Below are positions 24,248 to 35,504 of a DNA stretch of 64,000 nt, one piece after another; position 1 is the first letter of the stretch; the number at the start of each line of letters is the position of its first letter. The notes beneath the pieces were generated by a model. It did not search any database. It saw only the letters and a list, made by a program, of their open reading frames with translations, and was not told the origin of the DNA. The stretch lies in the NCBI RefSeq assembly GCF_030272615.1, contig NC_081413.1, forward strand, positions 20,393,501 to 20,457,500, given 5' to 3'. The DNA comes from Cryptomeria japonica. Lineage: Eukaryota; Streptophyta; Pinopsida; Cupressales; Cupressaceae. A program made the position numbers and the translations under genes.

Positions 24248-25732
24248 TTATGTTGCTAAGCCCTTTTCAATGACATCCTTGAAGGTGGACAAACAAGCTT
24301 TCCTTAGATCATAGCCAATGTCCTTATTAACATTCTGGGTGAACATTTCTACCATTTGTTTTTGTGGAATTTCACAAGAGCATCTGCTAGCTAGATTTCT
24401 CCATCTTTGCAAGAATGATGCAAAAGATTCTCCCTCTTTTTGCTTAGTGTTGCACAAAGTAGTGACTAATATGTCTGTCTCTATATTGTAAGAGAAATGT
24501 TGAATAAATGCCTCTCCTAAGTCACCCCATGACTTAATACCAGGTGGTAGTTGGGAGAACCATTCCATAGCTTGATCGCCTAAGCTTTGTGGGAATAATC
24601 TCATCAAATATGTCTCTTCTGCCGCTACCTCAATGCAAGCTATGAAAAATTGTCTTATGTGTGCCTTGGGGTCCCCTTTTCCTCTATACTTGTCAAATTT
24701 AGGCATCACAAAGTGTGCAAGAAATGGAGGCATTGGAATGCTCTTGTCAAATGGATAAGGACATATGTCTCTCATTGTGTATGTTGGCTTCGGTGTATTT
24801 ATGTCCTCCATTTTCTTTTGTAACTCCCTGATTTGTTGCTCCAAATTTCTCTTAGGTGGAGATCGACTTCTTGAAGCATACCCCGTGTTTGAGGCACCCA
24901 TTGGAGGAGAAGCATATTGCATATATGGATGATATTGATCATACACATGTTCATATGGAGGAGGTCTATATTGATGCGGCATATATGGAGCACTTGGTAT
25001 AGATTCATGTTGAGGAACCCCATATCTATTTTGCGCATGTATACCATATTCTACAGGCATGTCATGTTCTATTGTGTGGTCCCCAAATTTGACACGAGGT
25101 TTCCTTGTGTCCAAATTTTGAGCATGCCTTTGAGTATCCAATTGTTTTGGTTGATCCATAGCTTGAGCATATCTATCTGCATAAGATTTCCATAATGGTC
25201 TACGAAGGTAAGTATCATATGTTTGAGCATGTGTATGTGGGACCTCTGGTTTTTGAAGCAAAGCTGATGGTGATTCAGGTACCATATGTGGTCCTCTATT
25301 TCCTCCACTATTAGGTCTCCTTTGATCCATGTTGGAGTGAGTTTGTTGCAAAGGTCAGTTTTCCATTATTTGAGACATGTCAAAATCATGAGGTATCTTG
25401 GCTGCACTTTGTGCCATCATGTGTAAGAAATATTATCTATCCCTCCTCATTATTTCTTCAACCAATCGATTGAAATGGGGATTCATAATGGATTCTTCTA
25501 CATCTGCTGAATGTATTGAAAAGTTGTCCACATTGTCATTGTGTGTAGCATTGTTGTTTGTAGTGTCTGCATTTTCCACATTTGGAATGTTTCTATAAAC
25601 ATCCATGTCAGGCAATGTAGTGTGCTCAGGATTGAAAAATAAATCATTGTCATACTCATAAGAACTCATGTTTGCGGACTCTTGAGCCTCTTTAGTTTCT
25701 CTGCTAGATTTTTGAAGACGGGTTTCAACCAT
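24248..25732 (-). pseudogene. TAT polyprotein: Gag
   Basis: ATG at 25732 starts MVETRLQKSSRETKEA, a typical opening for this group. TAA 25433-25435 and TGA 25355-25357 interrupt the N-terminal part. The retrotransposon Gag domain then reads open: FVMPKFDKYRGKGDPKAHI, QSLGDQAMEWFSQLPPGI, SWGDLGEAFIQHF and ESFASFLQRWRNLASRC. The segment ends at TAA 24248-24250, in the same frame as the protease part. Gag forms the particle that packages element RNA. All three stops can be single-base changes; there is no frameshift. Confidence 0.9.
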
Positions 25733-26214
25733 GAACTAGGTATTGACCAAGATGCGTAAGACTAGATGAAAATGGAAAAAAGTATGGAAGATCAAGAGTT
25801 AGATGGAGTGTAAATGAATCTGAGGTGTACTTGCAATGTCCAAAGTGTAAGACCAAGTATGTATGTAGTAGAGTAGTTGTGACTTCCAAAGAGAGGATAG
25901 TTTCTCTTGATGAGGTAAGCTGACCTTGACTCTAAGTAAGACCAAATGAGACCCAAAGATAAGAAACCTTGATGAGGGGCCACTTAGCAAAGTGTTGTTG
26001 TATGTAGTGTGTTGACAAAGTATGATGAGGACAAGCAAGTGACCTTTTGACTCAAGTTTAGACAAGTATGAATGTAAAATGAGATGTGAAGCAATGATGG
26101 ACTATGTGAGACCCAAAGACAGGTTGAATGCTAGATGAAACCTGAAGAAACAACCTAGGAAGCTCAAGAATTCTGAAACTGATTTCTTTTGTTTGCTGGA
26201 CTGTGAAATTTTTC

Positions 26215-26390
26215 AATTCTGGACACAGACACACCTCTATACTTCACAGACATGATTCCCAGACACATACGTGTCTCTATTCGACACAGATGCTGTTAGA
26301 CACACAAATGCTATTATGCCCTTCACAGACGCGTTTAGATGACCCAGACACGGTTAAAATAGACACAGACGCGTTTCTGTAAACTTTGTG
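26215..26390 (-). repeat. Leader repeats, ACACAGACGCG type, block 1
   Basis: About eight degenerate copies of GACACAGACGCGTTT occur every 18-28 bp. They are complementary to the GGCGCGTCTGTGT repeats at 13818-14050 in the same element. Confidence 0.75.
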
Positions 26391-27589
26391 CAATTTTTTC
26401 CAATCTGTGAAGTCATTTTGTTGTGACCAAATCTGACTGTTTGACTGTTTTTCGTGACAAGAGGACACAATGTTGATGAGGACTCAATGTTTGCAAGCGT
26501 TTAGACTCCAAAAATGACTCCAAGAAAAATGTGTTGTTTAATGTAAAATTGTTTTGCATACCCTTGAAGACACAAAAGACACAATGTTTTTTTGTTCGGT
26601 CTTGATTGTTTGAATGTTTAACATAAGTCAAGCACAATTCTTATGGCTGGCCAAGACAATAGTTGTTGATCCCACATAGGGTTTTACCCCCGAGGCTACG
26701 CTATTCAGAGCGGATACTTAGATGCTTGACCTCATTGGCTCCACCCTCGGCACTCACTTCTCGGGTCAGCCAAGCATCAGTCCCCATGAAAACTCCCCAT
26801 GGCGAACTTTGTATCTCTACTAAGAACCATATGTGTGTGGGCCGCTACCAGAGGTCCGACCTCCTCCCCCAACAACTAGAAGGATTTGGGCTTCTAAAAC
26901 AAAAAGGTGCTAGTAATGGCATCTGCTCGTGTGGCCATACATGCGGCACTTTTAGCTCTGTAAATACAGAAGGCTCCCAGCCGGTAGGGGTTACGCCCTA
27001 CAAATGATCAAAAAAATTTGATCAAATAGGTTTATGGGGAGACATAGTGTCGGTATGAACTAATCAGCACACGTTATTCATAGTTTTCACCATGAATATA
27101 TTTGATTATAGTGGTTCGGAAGAGGTGGGTTTTCCTCACTACCACTTGGGTCGTTCTCTTCTCACTAGTAGTCCTAATGACCACACGGGAAGACAGGCCC
27201 TCTAAAGATTAAACAAAAAGAGCCTATTGCTCAAAACACAAAAGACAATGATTCAATTTTAGTGCACCAATGGAAGTGTTTGCTAATCTATGAAAACAAG
27301 GCACACAACAAAAATTCAAAACACTAGCCAAGGACCTGCAACAAAAGTTGTTAGTAGTTTGGGTTGTTTGACATAATCACCCCTTCCTGCAAACACACAA
27401 GTTAGGTACATTTTAAAAACCCAAAAGACTTTGTGAAAGAGGGGCCTTCAACAAAACGTTTTGCTTCCAAGACAAGCTGCACCAATTTAGTTAGCTAGAT
27501 CTGAAAGTGTTAGTCCAAAAATAAACCAGATCTGAAACCCTAAGTACAAAATCCAAATGAATTAATGAAAATTTCAAAATTTTGAAACA

Positions 27590-27860
27590 GTATATACACA
27601 GACGTTGTTACCCTCAACACAGACGCGTCTGGATAACACAGACGCGGTTCTGTGATGCACAGACATGCCTAAAAATCATAGACGCTCCTTTCCGACACAG
27701 ACGTGGGTATAAATAACACAGACACGTTTCTGAAACACAGACGCTCCTTTATGAAACCTGCAAAATAAAATTTGTCAAAAACACAGACGCAATTCTAGAT
27801 TCCGCAGATGCGCCAGAAAATCAAAGACGCAATCCAAAAGTTCGTAGATGCGAAAAAAAC
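27590..27860 (-). repeat. Leader repeats, ACACAGACGCG type, block 2
   Basis: About twelve degenerate copies of ACACAGACGCG/ACGCTCC occur with a spacing of 18-28 bp, ending some 80 bp before the PBS. The number and spacing resemble the complementary block at 13818-14050. Confidence 0.8.
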
Positions 27861-27941
27861 CTAAAATGCTGTCGAAAATGTCCGATATGCAACTTCAAAA
27901 ATGCAACATCTGCAACAAGGAAGTTAGATGCAAAGGGACAA

Positions 27942-27961
27942 GAGTCCCACCGGGCGTGCCA
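27942..27961 (-). promoter_or_regulatory. Primer binding site
   Basis: Three bases inside the 5' LTR the minus strand reads TGGCACGCCCGGTGGGACTC. A start with TGG pairs with the CCA end of a tRNA. It is not the common initiator-Met type (TGGTATCAGAGC). From memory, some angiosperm TAT-clade elements have a closely similar PBS; I could not name the tRNA. Confidence 0.85.
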
Positions 27962-27964
27962 AAA

Positions 27965-28731
27965 TGTGTATGGTGAAAATGGATACAATAATAACAAAAT
28001 TGAAAGGCTAAATGAATTCAACCACAAAAACCCTAGCCTAACAACAAAAAAGATCTACCATAACATATGAAGGTTACCTAAGACAATGTAACTAAAACAA
28101 AATCATAAAGATTATACCATCACATGTCCAATAGGGTTTTGATCTCCATTCTTCCTATCTCCATTGATCTTGCTTGATATATTTGCTCTTAGATTTTATG
28201 TGCACAAGTGCTCAACAAAGAACGGAATGTGGTTGCAAGTAGGATCGTAGTGTAGCCAAGTCCTTAAGATCAGTCATTAGGGTTTGATAATGAAGGAAGC
28301 ATCTCCTTAAATATAAGACACAATATGAAATGGAGGGATAAGATTGAGAGGTGTAAAAAGGAGGTCGGCTAGGATTAGAGGGTAGGTAGAGGAAATAATG
28401 AAATAATGAAAGAGGTAGGTAGTGTAGGAATTAAAAGATGAATGACATGTGTCATGTGTAGAAAAAGATAATGAATTCATTAAATAAATAAAGATTTATT
28501 TAATTAATAGAAGAAGTGGGATAATTAAATAAATAAAATATTTATTTAATTTAGGAAAAGGATAATTTAAATAAATAAATGTATTTATTTAAATGAGTAA
28601 TAAGGCTAGAAGAGGATAAATGAATTAATTAAATAAATAAAGATTTATTTAATTAATAGAAGAATTAGGCTAAGATAATTAAATAAATAAAATATTTATT
28701 TAATTAAACATGACAATTTTGGGTGTCTACA
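27965..28731 (-). repeat. 5' LTR of the TAT element (767 bp)
   Basis: It is the partner of 12526-13292. In element sense it runs TGTAGACACC...CCATACACA and is followed on the outside by TTTAT. The U3 part again holds the AT palindromes. It is the LTR that would drive the sense transcript. Confidence 0.95.
28304..28316 (-). promoter_or_regulatory. Candidate TATA box of the 5' LTR
   Basis: On the minus strand the sequence reads TTATATTTAAGGA, followed by GATGCTTCC. The position in mid-LTR fits a U3/R border. The other LTR has TCTATTTAAGG at this place, so the box is slightly changed there. Confidence 0.5.
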
Positions 28732-28736
28732 TTTAT

Positions 28737-29609
28737 AAATGGTGAACCCACAATAGTGGGTTAGACTTTTTTGCCAACTTCGACACTGCAATATTCATTT
28801 TTAGAAAAAAACTTTAGTTTCAGACACCTATTACTTCTAAAACGTAAGGAATTTGTAGATGATGTGAACTAGTGATTTGTGTGATTTAGTATATAGATTA
28901 TAGATATTATTTTTTGATAATATTTGAAATCAATTTTCTTCCATTATTTTATCTCCCTCGAAAACTAATTTTTTTTCAAAAAACAACATATTAAAAAAGT
29001 GACACTCACTTTGTATAGTGCAACATTTTTCCTATAATACATATGAACATGATTCTTTTGAATTTGGTTTTTTAACATCCATATCTAGTGTTTTCAATTG
29101 ATTTTGTATCATTATATTCAATATTTCATATTTTATTAAGATTTGAATTTGAGTTAACTGTAATTTTGACATATATCCAGTTGATATTAATGAAAAAAAT
29201 AAAAATATATTAATGAAATTAAATATATTAAAAATTATATTATTTGTAAAGCTTATAATAATGGCTAAATACTTTTAAAAAACTTCTAAATGAATTCATT
29301 TGACCTCCCAAAAGGTAATGTAAAATTGGTTTTTATCAGCATTTTACAGATGCAAAGGAGACTCTATTGCAAGCATGATTTAGAAGTAGAGAGGTTCTAT
29401 CCAATAAATTTTTATCTAAGAGCCTTTAATCTAACTCTCTTCAATTAATTACTTCAAATGGGACCTCTTAAATCTTAAATCATTATATTTTTAAAAGAAT
29501 GTATCATTTCAGCAAAAATCAGGATGTACGAAAAAGTGGAAACCAACATTGTGAGTTCACCCTATAAATAAAGATCTAAGTCATGGTCTTCAAATATTTT
29601 AGTGAAATA
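28737..29609. other. AT-rich intergenic sequence
   Basis: Very A/T-rich DNA with stops in every frame. I see no gene, element edge or structured repeat. Confidence 0.5.
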
Positions 29610-31260
29610 TTGCACCATTAAAAGATCAACCTCTTAGATATTACATACATGCAGATACACCAAAAAAAAATTGTAACCTCTTTTCCCTCATTAGAAGATC
29701 CACAACCTCTACTAATACACATTCACCAATATCCTACCTACATAAGCTAAAAAAATGCATGTCCTACCTACCATATTGAAAATAAATAATTCAATGTAAA
29801 AGAGAACACAAAATTGGATAAATAAACATTTGAATTAATTCAAAAATGAGATGTACATATAGGAAGAAGGAAAGAAACTACTAGCATGAATGATGAAAAT
29901 ACACTAAGAAGTTGACTCCCACTAATAGGGAGTGGAGGTTAGTTAGCTTCCCCCAAAATTTTAAGAGATGGTGAGTTAAATATCCATAAGTGAGACACCT
30001 AACTAAGATAAAATTTATGTTTATATCTATTTGCAAAATTCCATAAAATAATATTGCATTAACAAACACAACCTTTCAAAATAAAAAACAAGTCCAATAA
30101 CGAAAGGACACATGTTTGGGATGACTAATCAATAATCTAAATAAAACCAAAATAAAAAATAATTAAGAACTATAAAGAGTGGAATTAGGAGTAATAAATT
30201 TTTAGAGGTCATATATATGTACAAAGTTTAGTATAAAAAAATTGGGTCTAGGAGATTTCATTTAAAATAACTTTTTACTATGGATTGAGTAAAAATGCTA
30301 GCAATCCATCTATTAATTACAAGTTATTAAGATGACAAAATACATTAGAAACTTACTATAGGCCTAGGGTTGTTTGACGCCCTTGCTTTGTTATTCTTCT
30401 ACTTTAAATAAAATTTAACCTCTCCTTTATTTCAATATAATTGAAGAAAAAAATGTAACAAATGATTCCATGATTGGAAGCCACAAAAGAGAAGGCTATC
30501 ATAAAAGATTTTTTAAAGGCTTATATAGCCTTAGGAAAAAATAAAAAAATATAACTTATACTACAAGCCATTTGTGTAGGAAGCTTGAAGTAATGATAAT
30601 GTATTTGATTCTAATCTAGGTAGAACATGTCTGAGATATCTATCTTGTCATATTCAAATATCTAGTTTAAGTGTTATAGTTTTTTGGTTTACATTTTATT
30701 TATCAATTATTATTATATTTGTTTTATTTTTTTCAGCATGTTAATTATGATTTTATAAAGTAAATGAATAAAATTGATAATAATGACGTTTTTAGAATAA
30801 GTTCTATTATTAAAATGTAGGACTTTTTTCTTTTTAAGCTATTTAATTATTTATAGTGATTTTGTTATTAATATTGAAAGAATTTTTATTTGTTTTTTGA
30901 TAAAAATGGATGAGACCACTAAAATTATATTGATTATATATATTTTTGCATCTGTCTGGTTCAAAGACCACTGAAGGGAAAGAAAAATATTATAGCATAT
31001 ATCAAAATAGAATTTAATAACTAATATACAAATTATGTGATAATTTAGTGAGATCTTTAAAATACTCAATTAACATAGCAAATTAAATATAATCCAATTA
31101 GCGTGGAATTGATATATAATATTTTGATTTTTTTCACATCACCTATTTTAATACTTGTCTAACTGAAATCGCTTGGTTCAACCACTCCCATTTCATAGTT
31201 ATGGTAAACTTTAAAGGATGAATAGTTTTTATTGAGAACATAACATATTATAAATGTTCC
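29610..31260. repeat. Left arm of an inverted segmental duplication
   Basis: Several blocks match the reverse complement of 47820-49175 in matching order. Examples are CCACAACCTCTACTAATACAC (29700) with its complement near 49080; TTGACTCCCACTAATAGGGA (29910) with its complement near 48760; GATTGAGTAAAAATGCTA (30285) with its complement near 48400; and TTGGTTCAACCACTC (31175) with its complement near 47865. The arms are clearly diverged, with many substitutions and indels. No gene is evident within the arm. Confidence 0.75.
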
Positions 31261-31947
31261 GAAACCTTTAAACGAAAATCCAAGGGTTTAATATTTAGAA
31301 GACAATAATCAACTAATAAACTATTAAAGGTATTCTAAACAACACTATTCATTATTTTCTTTTGCAGATCTATTTTTTTTTAATGCAAATATAAATTTAA
31401 AGTACAATATTTGTCATAATGAATTATAAATGGAGCTCAAATATGTTGACATAAAATGACTTTGAGCAATACATAGACTATTTTAATAGACCAATACCAC
31501 TTACTTAAGAATCTAGGGCACTAATATAATGGTGAGATACATAATAGTTAAAAGCATATATTAGTCTCCTATCTATGAGGGAATTCAATAAATTAATACA
31601 TTTATAATCATGTTTAGAATTTATCTTTATTTGGTTTCAACACCTCTAGAAAATTATTTGTTTTGGAGGCTGCTTGAGACATTACAAAGTGACGATTTTA
31701 TCTTTTGATTAAATATTTAGAATTTGATTTATTTATTTTAAAAAGATTATTAAAGATATATAAAACAATATGCATATGTTAATGTCAAGTTGATTCTATG
31801 CCATTACAATGAGGCAAGGACATTATAGCTTTCCTACAAGATTATGGTCTCATTGATATAATAATAATGGATTAGAGGTTGTCTTATTATTCAAAACCCT
31901 ACAATATAATTTTAGAGTTTTCTTAATTAAGTTAGCTCATCATGGAT
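31261..31947. other. AT-rich sequence downstream of the coiled-coil pseudogene
   Basis: Nothing recognisable. In the right arm of the inverted duplication this stretch and most of the gene are absent. Confidence 0.4.
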
Positions 31948-32260
31948 CATTTTAAATTTTGAAGTTGGACATATTGGAATTTAGAAATAAACCAATAATT
32001 TCTATATACTCTGAAAATCTAATCTCTCTAATCAAATTTATGATTATAAAATTGACCGAAGACAATGAATATATAAGATTTTATATTAGATGTAGAACTT
32101 TAAATTATCTGAAAGTGGTTTCGTGTTATATGAAACATTTTAAATTTTGAAGCTGGACATATTGGAATTTAGAAATAAACCAATAATTTCTATATACTCT
32201 GAAAATCTAATCTCTCTTATCAAATTTATGATCATAAAATTGACCGAAGACAATGAATAT
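31948..32260. repeat. 125-bp direct duplication, 188-bp period
   Basis: CATTTTAAATTTTGAAG through GACAATGAATAT occurs at 31948-32072 and again at 32136-32260, with only a few substitutions. The second copy abuts the 3' end of the coiled-coil pseudogene. Confidence 0.9.
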
Positions 32261-32295
32261 TCTTTCAGTACTTGGGTATGTTTTCTTCCAATCTC

Positions 32296-35200
32296 TTACA
32301 ACACTTCGATAGCATTCTTAAGTTTAATCTTTTTTGCATTCAATTCTGTAATTTTTCCATCTTTTGTTTGAATTAATGACTTTTTACTAGATATGTCCTT
32401 TTGTAATTGTTGGTTTTCTTGATAAAGTTGAAGAGCTTCTCGTTTCACTGTTCTGTTCTCTATAACCAGATCTTCCATCATTTTATCACTGGTTTCTGAT
32501 AGAGATGTGAGTAATTGCCTCTCCTCTGTTTCTGAATCGAGCATATCGTCAGTGGGAACTTGTTTGTAATCATTAGCCCACATACCCAACTTGCTTTGAA
32601 ACTCATGGACTTGTTGTTTCCATGAACCATTTTCTTGGAGCAAAGCCTCCTCCCTACTTGCCGACGTAGATCTAAGTGAGTTCCTCTCATTTTTCATCTC
32701 ATAAATGGGCCCACAGAACTTTATATTCCTGGATCAATGTCTCTTTCTCATACTGCACAACTGCAACTCTGCTTTCCAAATCCTCCTTATTACAAACCCA
32801 CAATAGCTGGTCTTCTTTAATTTTTGTATTTAATTTCCCAATACTGTCATTGCATTGTTTCAACTTATTTCCTATCTGATTGTTTTCTTCTCTGAGCACA
32901 TTACACAGCTCTTCTGGCTTAGCATCCTCGCTTCGTTGAGCTCATTTTGCAGTTTTGCAAATGTAATTTCAAATTCTCTCTTATAACTATACCACTTGTG
33001 CCTATCTTCAGCCAATTTTTCCTTTAATTGCTGAATTTCATTAATAGATTGATTAAAATTATTTTCCAACTCAGTTTTTTCCTGTTCTGATTGAGACCAC
33101 AAATCTTCATGCTTCTGGCTTAACATTCTCGCTTCATTAAGCTCATTTTGCAGTTTTGCAAATGTAACTTCAAATTCTCGCTTAGATATATCCCACAAGT
33201 GCCCTTCTTCAGCTATTTTATCCTTTAATTGTTTAGCTTCATTGATGGATTGATGAAAATTAGTTTCCATCTCACTTTTTTCTCTACTTATTTCATTGTA
33301 TAAGACTTGATTATTGTGGGCCAGAATCTTTGTTTCATTAAGCTTTTTCCGCAGCTTTATTACTGTACCTTCTAAATTCGCCTTACAAGTATCCCAAAGG
33401 CAACCATTTTCAGTCATTTTGGCATGTAATTCCTCATTCGTATCATCCAAGTCTTTCAACTCGTCTTCCAATTTTGTTTTCTCATGCCTTAGTTGAATGC
33501 ATGCTTCTTCATGTTTCAGGCTCAACAATCTTGTTTCTTTGAGCTCATTTTGCAGCCCTGCAACAGTGGCTTCCAACTCTGTCTTAGAAGAATCCCACAA
33601 GAACCCACGTTCAGCCAATTTTGCCTTCAATTCTTCGGTCTCATCATTGCATTCTGTTACCTTATTTTGCATTTCGTTCTTTTCTTTCATTAATTCAGAG
33701 CCCAATTCTTCATTAAGATCACCTTCGAGCTTTAAAACTTTTTCTTCCAAATCAGTTTTTGCTTGTCTCAGCTCACTGCACAGTTCTTCACGTCCTTGGC
33801 TGAGTACCCTTGCTTCATTAAGCTCATTTTGTAGCTCTAAAACCTGTTTTTCCAACTTCTCCTGACAAGAATCCCACAACCGCTTATCTTCAGTCATCTT
33901 TGCATTCAATTTCTTAGTAGTATCATTGATTTTTATGAACTTATTTTCCATCTCAATTTTTTCTTGCCTCAATTTAGTCAACAATTCTTGCTGTTTCTAG
34001 CTAGATTTTCTTTCATCAAGGATCTCATTTTGCAGCTGTGCAACTTTTCCTTTCAAATTCGCCCTACATGAATCCCACAATCCCTTATCCTCAGCAAATC
34101 TTTGCTTTTAATTTCATAGCACCATCATTGCATTTTTTCAATTCATTTTTGTGATTTCTGTAGCTAGTGTACAAGTCCTCATGTTTCTGGCTCAATACAT
34201 TTCTTTCCTTCACTACAGTGTCAAGCTTTGTTTGTACTTCCACAATTGTCGCTTTCAGTTTTGTCTTGGAAGCATCCCACAATCTCCTATCTTCAGTCAT
34301 TTTATCTTATAATTCCCTAATCACATCATTGGATTTTTTCAAATCATTTTCCAACTCGTCTTTTCCCTGCCCTAACTCTGAAATTGTACTTTTCATCTTT
34401 TTCTCACAAGAAATCCACTTGTTTTTATCTGAAGTGATTGTTTCAAGCAATTCGTTATTGGCATCATCACACATTGTCAATTTGTTTTTCAACCCATCTA
34501 TTTCTTTTCTATCATTGGTAATTGTAGTCAGTAAACGTTCATTCAGGCTTTTCAAATTTGTCATCTCATTCTGCAGCTCCGCGACTTTTCCTTTCAAATT
34601 CACCCTATATGAATCCCACAATCCCTGATTCTCAGTCATCTTTGCTTTTGATTTCATATTAGCACCACAATTGCATTTTTTCCACCCTTTTTTTTCATTT
34701 CTGTAGCTAGTGCATAAGTCCTTATGTTTCTGACTCAATACATTTCTTTCCTGCACTACAGAATCAAGCTTATTTTCTACCTCCACAATTGTTCCTTACA
34801 ATTTTGTTTTGGAAGCATCCCACAAGATGCTATCTTCGGTCACTTTATTTTGTAATTCCTTAATCACATCATTGAATTTTTTCAAATTGTTTTCAAGCTC
34901 TTTTTTTTCCTGCCCTAATTGAGCACACAATTTTCCAAGATTCTCGCTCAATTGTTTTGTTTGATCAAGCTCACTTTTAAGCCCTTGTAATTCCTGAATT
35001 ACATCAGTACTTTCTTTCAACCTATTTTCCAACAGACTTTTTTCTTGTCCCAATTGACTGAACAACATTTCATGATTCTCACTCAAATTTCTGGCTTCCT
35101 TGAGCTTATATTCTAACTCTGAAATTGTACCTTTCATATCCTTTTCACAAGAAATCCACTTGTTTTTATCTGACGTCACTGTTTCAAGCAATTTGTTATT

Positions 35201-35504
35201 GGCATCATCACACATTCTCAATTTGTTTTTCAACCCGTCTATTTCTTTTCTATCATTGGTAATTGTAGTCAGTAAACGATCATTCAGGCTTTTCAAATTT
35301 GTCACCTCATCACTTTTGCTCGCTTCTGTGCCATCTTTTGCGTTTACTGTTATCGGTATGTGTTGGCTAAAACCCTGCAAATTTGTTGTACAATCGCCTT
35401 TATTAGTTACCATGTTAACTTTTGCATTTGTTTAATTTGTTCGAAAGTTAAGATTTTACCTGCTTGTTACTGCTCTTTGACTTCATTCCCTTTCCCCTGG
35501 CCAT
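32296..35504 (-). pseudogene. Large repetitive coiled-coil protein, pseudogene
   Basis: A short first exon (35504-35460, MARGKGMKSKSSNKQ) ends CAG|GTAAAAT. An 85-bp intron ends TTTGCAG at 35375, and exon 2 continues in phase (GFSQHIPITVNAKDG). The rest is almost pure heptad-repeat coiled coil in units of about 65 residues, each with an L-W-D-S/A-x-x-x-x-L-E box and LSQKHEDL. A longer repeat of about 741 bp (TNLKSLN..DRLLTTITNDRKEI) occurs twice. The frame is broken by TAA near 34796 and 34307, a TAG near 33999, a one-base shift near 34110 and two compensating shifts near 32905 and 32700. It ends at TAA/TAG 32296. Long coiled-coil proteins of this type are usually cytoskeletal or nuclear scaffold proteins in plants; I cannot assign a family. 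Confidence 0.75.

Larger units (their letters stand above)
25733..27941 (-). other. Long 5' leader of the TAT element
   Basis: About 2.2 kb lie between the PBS and the gag ATG. No sense-strand coding region is evident. It holds two blocks of ACACAGACGCG-type repeats. A GC-richer block at 26660-27000 has an open plus-strand frame of 114 codons but no recognisable protein; its start codon and composition give no support for a gene. Long leaders are common in TAT/Ogre elements. Confidence 0.6.
12526..28731 (-). mobile_element. Complete Ty3/gypsy LTR retrotransposon, TAT lineage, 16.2 kb, minus orientation
   Basis: The element has two LTRs of 767 bp each (TG...CA ends), a TTTAT target duplication on both sides, a PBS next to the right LTR and a PPT next to the left LTR. 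The order on the minus strand is 5' LTR, 2.2-kb leader, gag, protease, RT, RNase H, second (archaeal-type) RNase H, integrase, a 4.9-kb 3' region, 3' LTR. A second RNase H between RT and integrase and no chromodomain after integrase are marks of the TAT lineage. I counted 19 mismatches and no gaps between the LTRs (2.5%). The 2,504-codon gag-pol frame from 25732 to 18221 has no frameshift but eight stop codons, so this copy is not autonomous now. The 3' region carries an oppositely oriented plant mobile domain gene. Confidence 0.95.

Noticed and set aside
26663-27007. Plus-strand open frame of 114 codons in the leader of the TAT element
   Set aside because: It is antisense to the element, has no family resemblance, no good start context and lies in a GC-richer stretch in which long frames arise more easily.
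33314-35435. Plus-strand serine- and phenylalanine-rich frames
   Set aside because: They are the complement of the coiled-coil coding text and have no support of their own.
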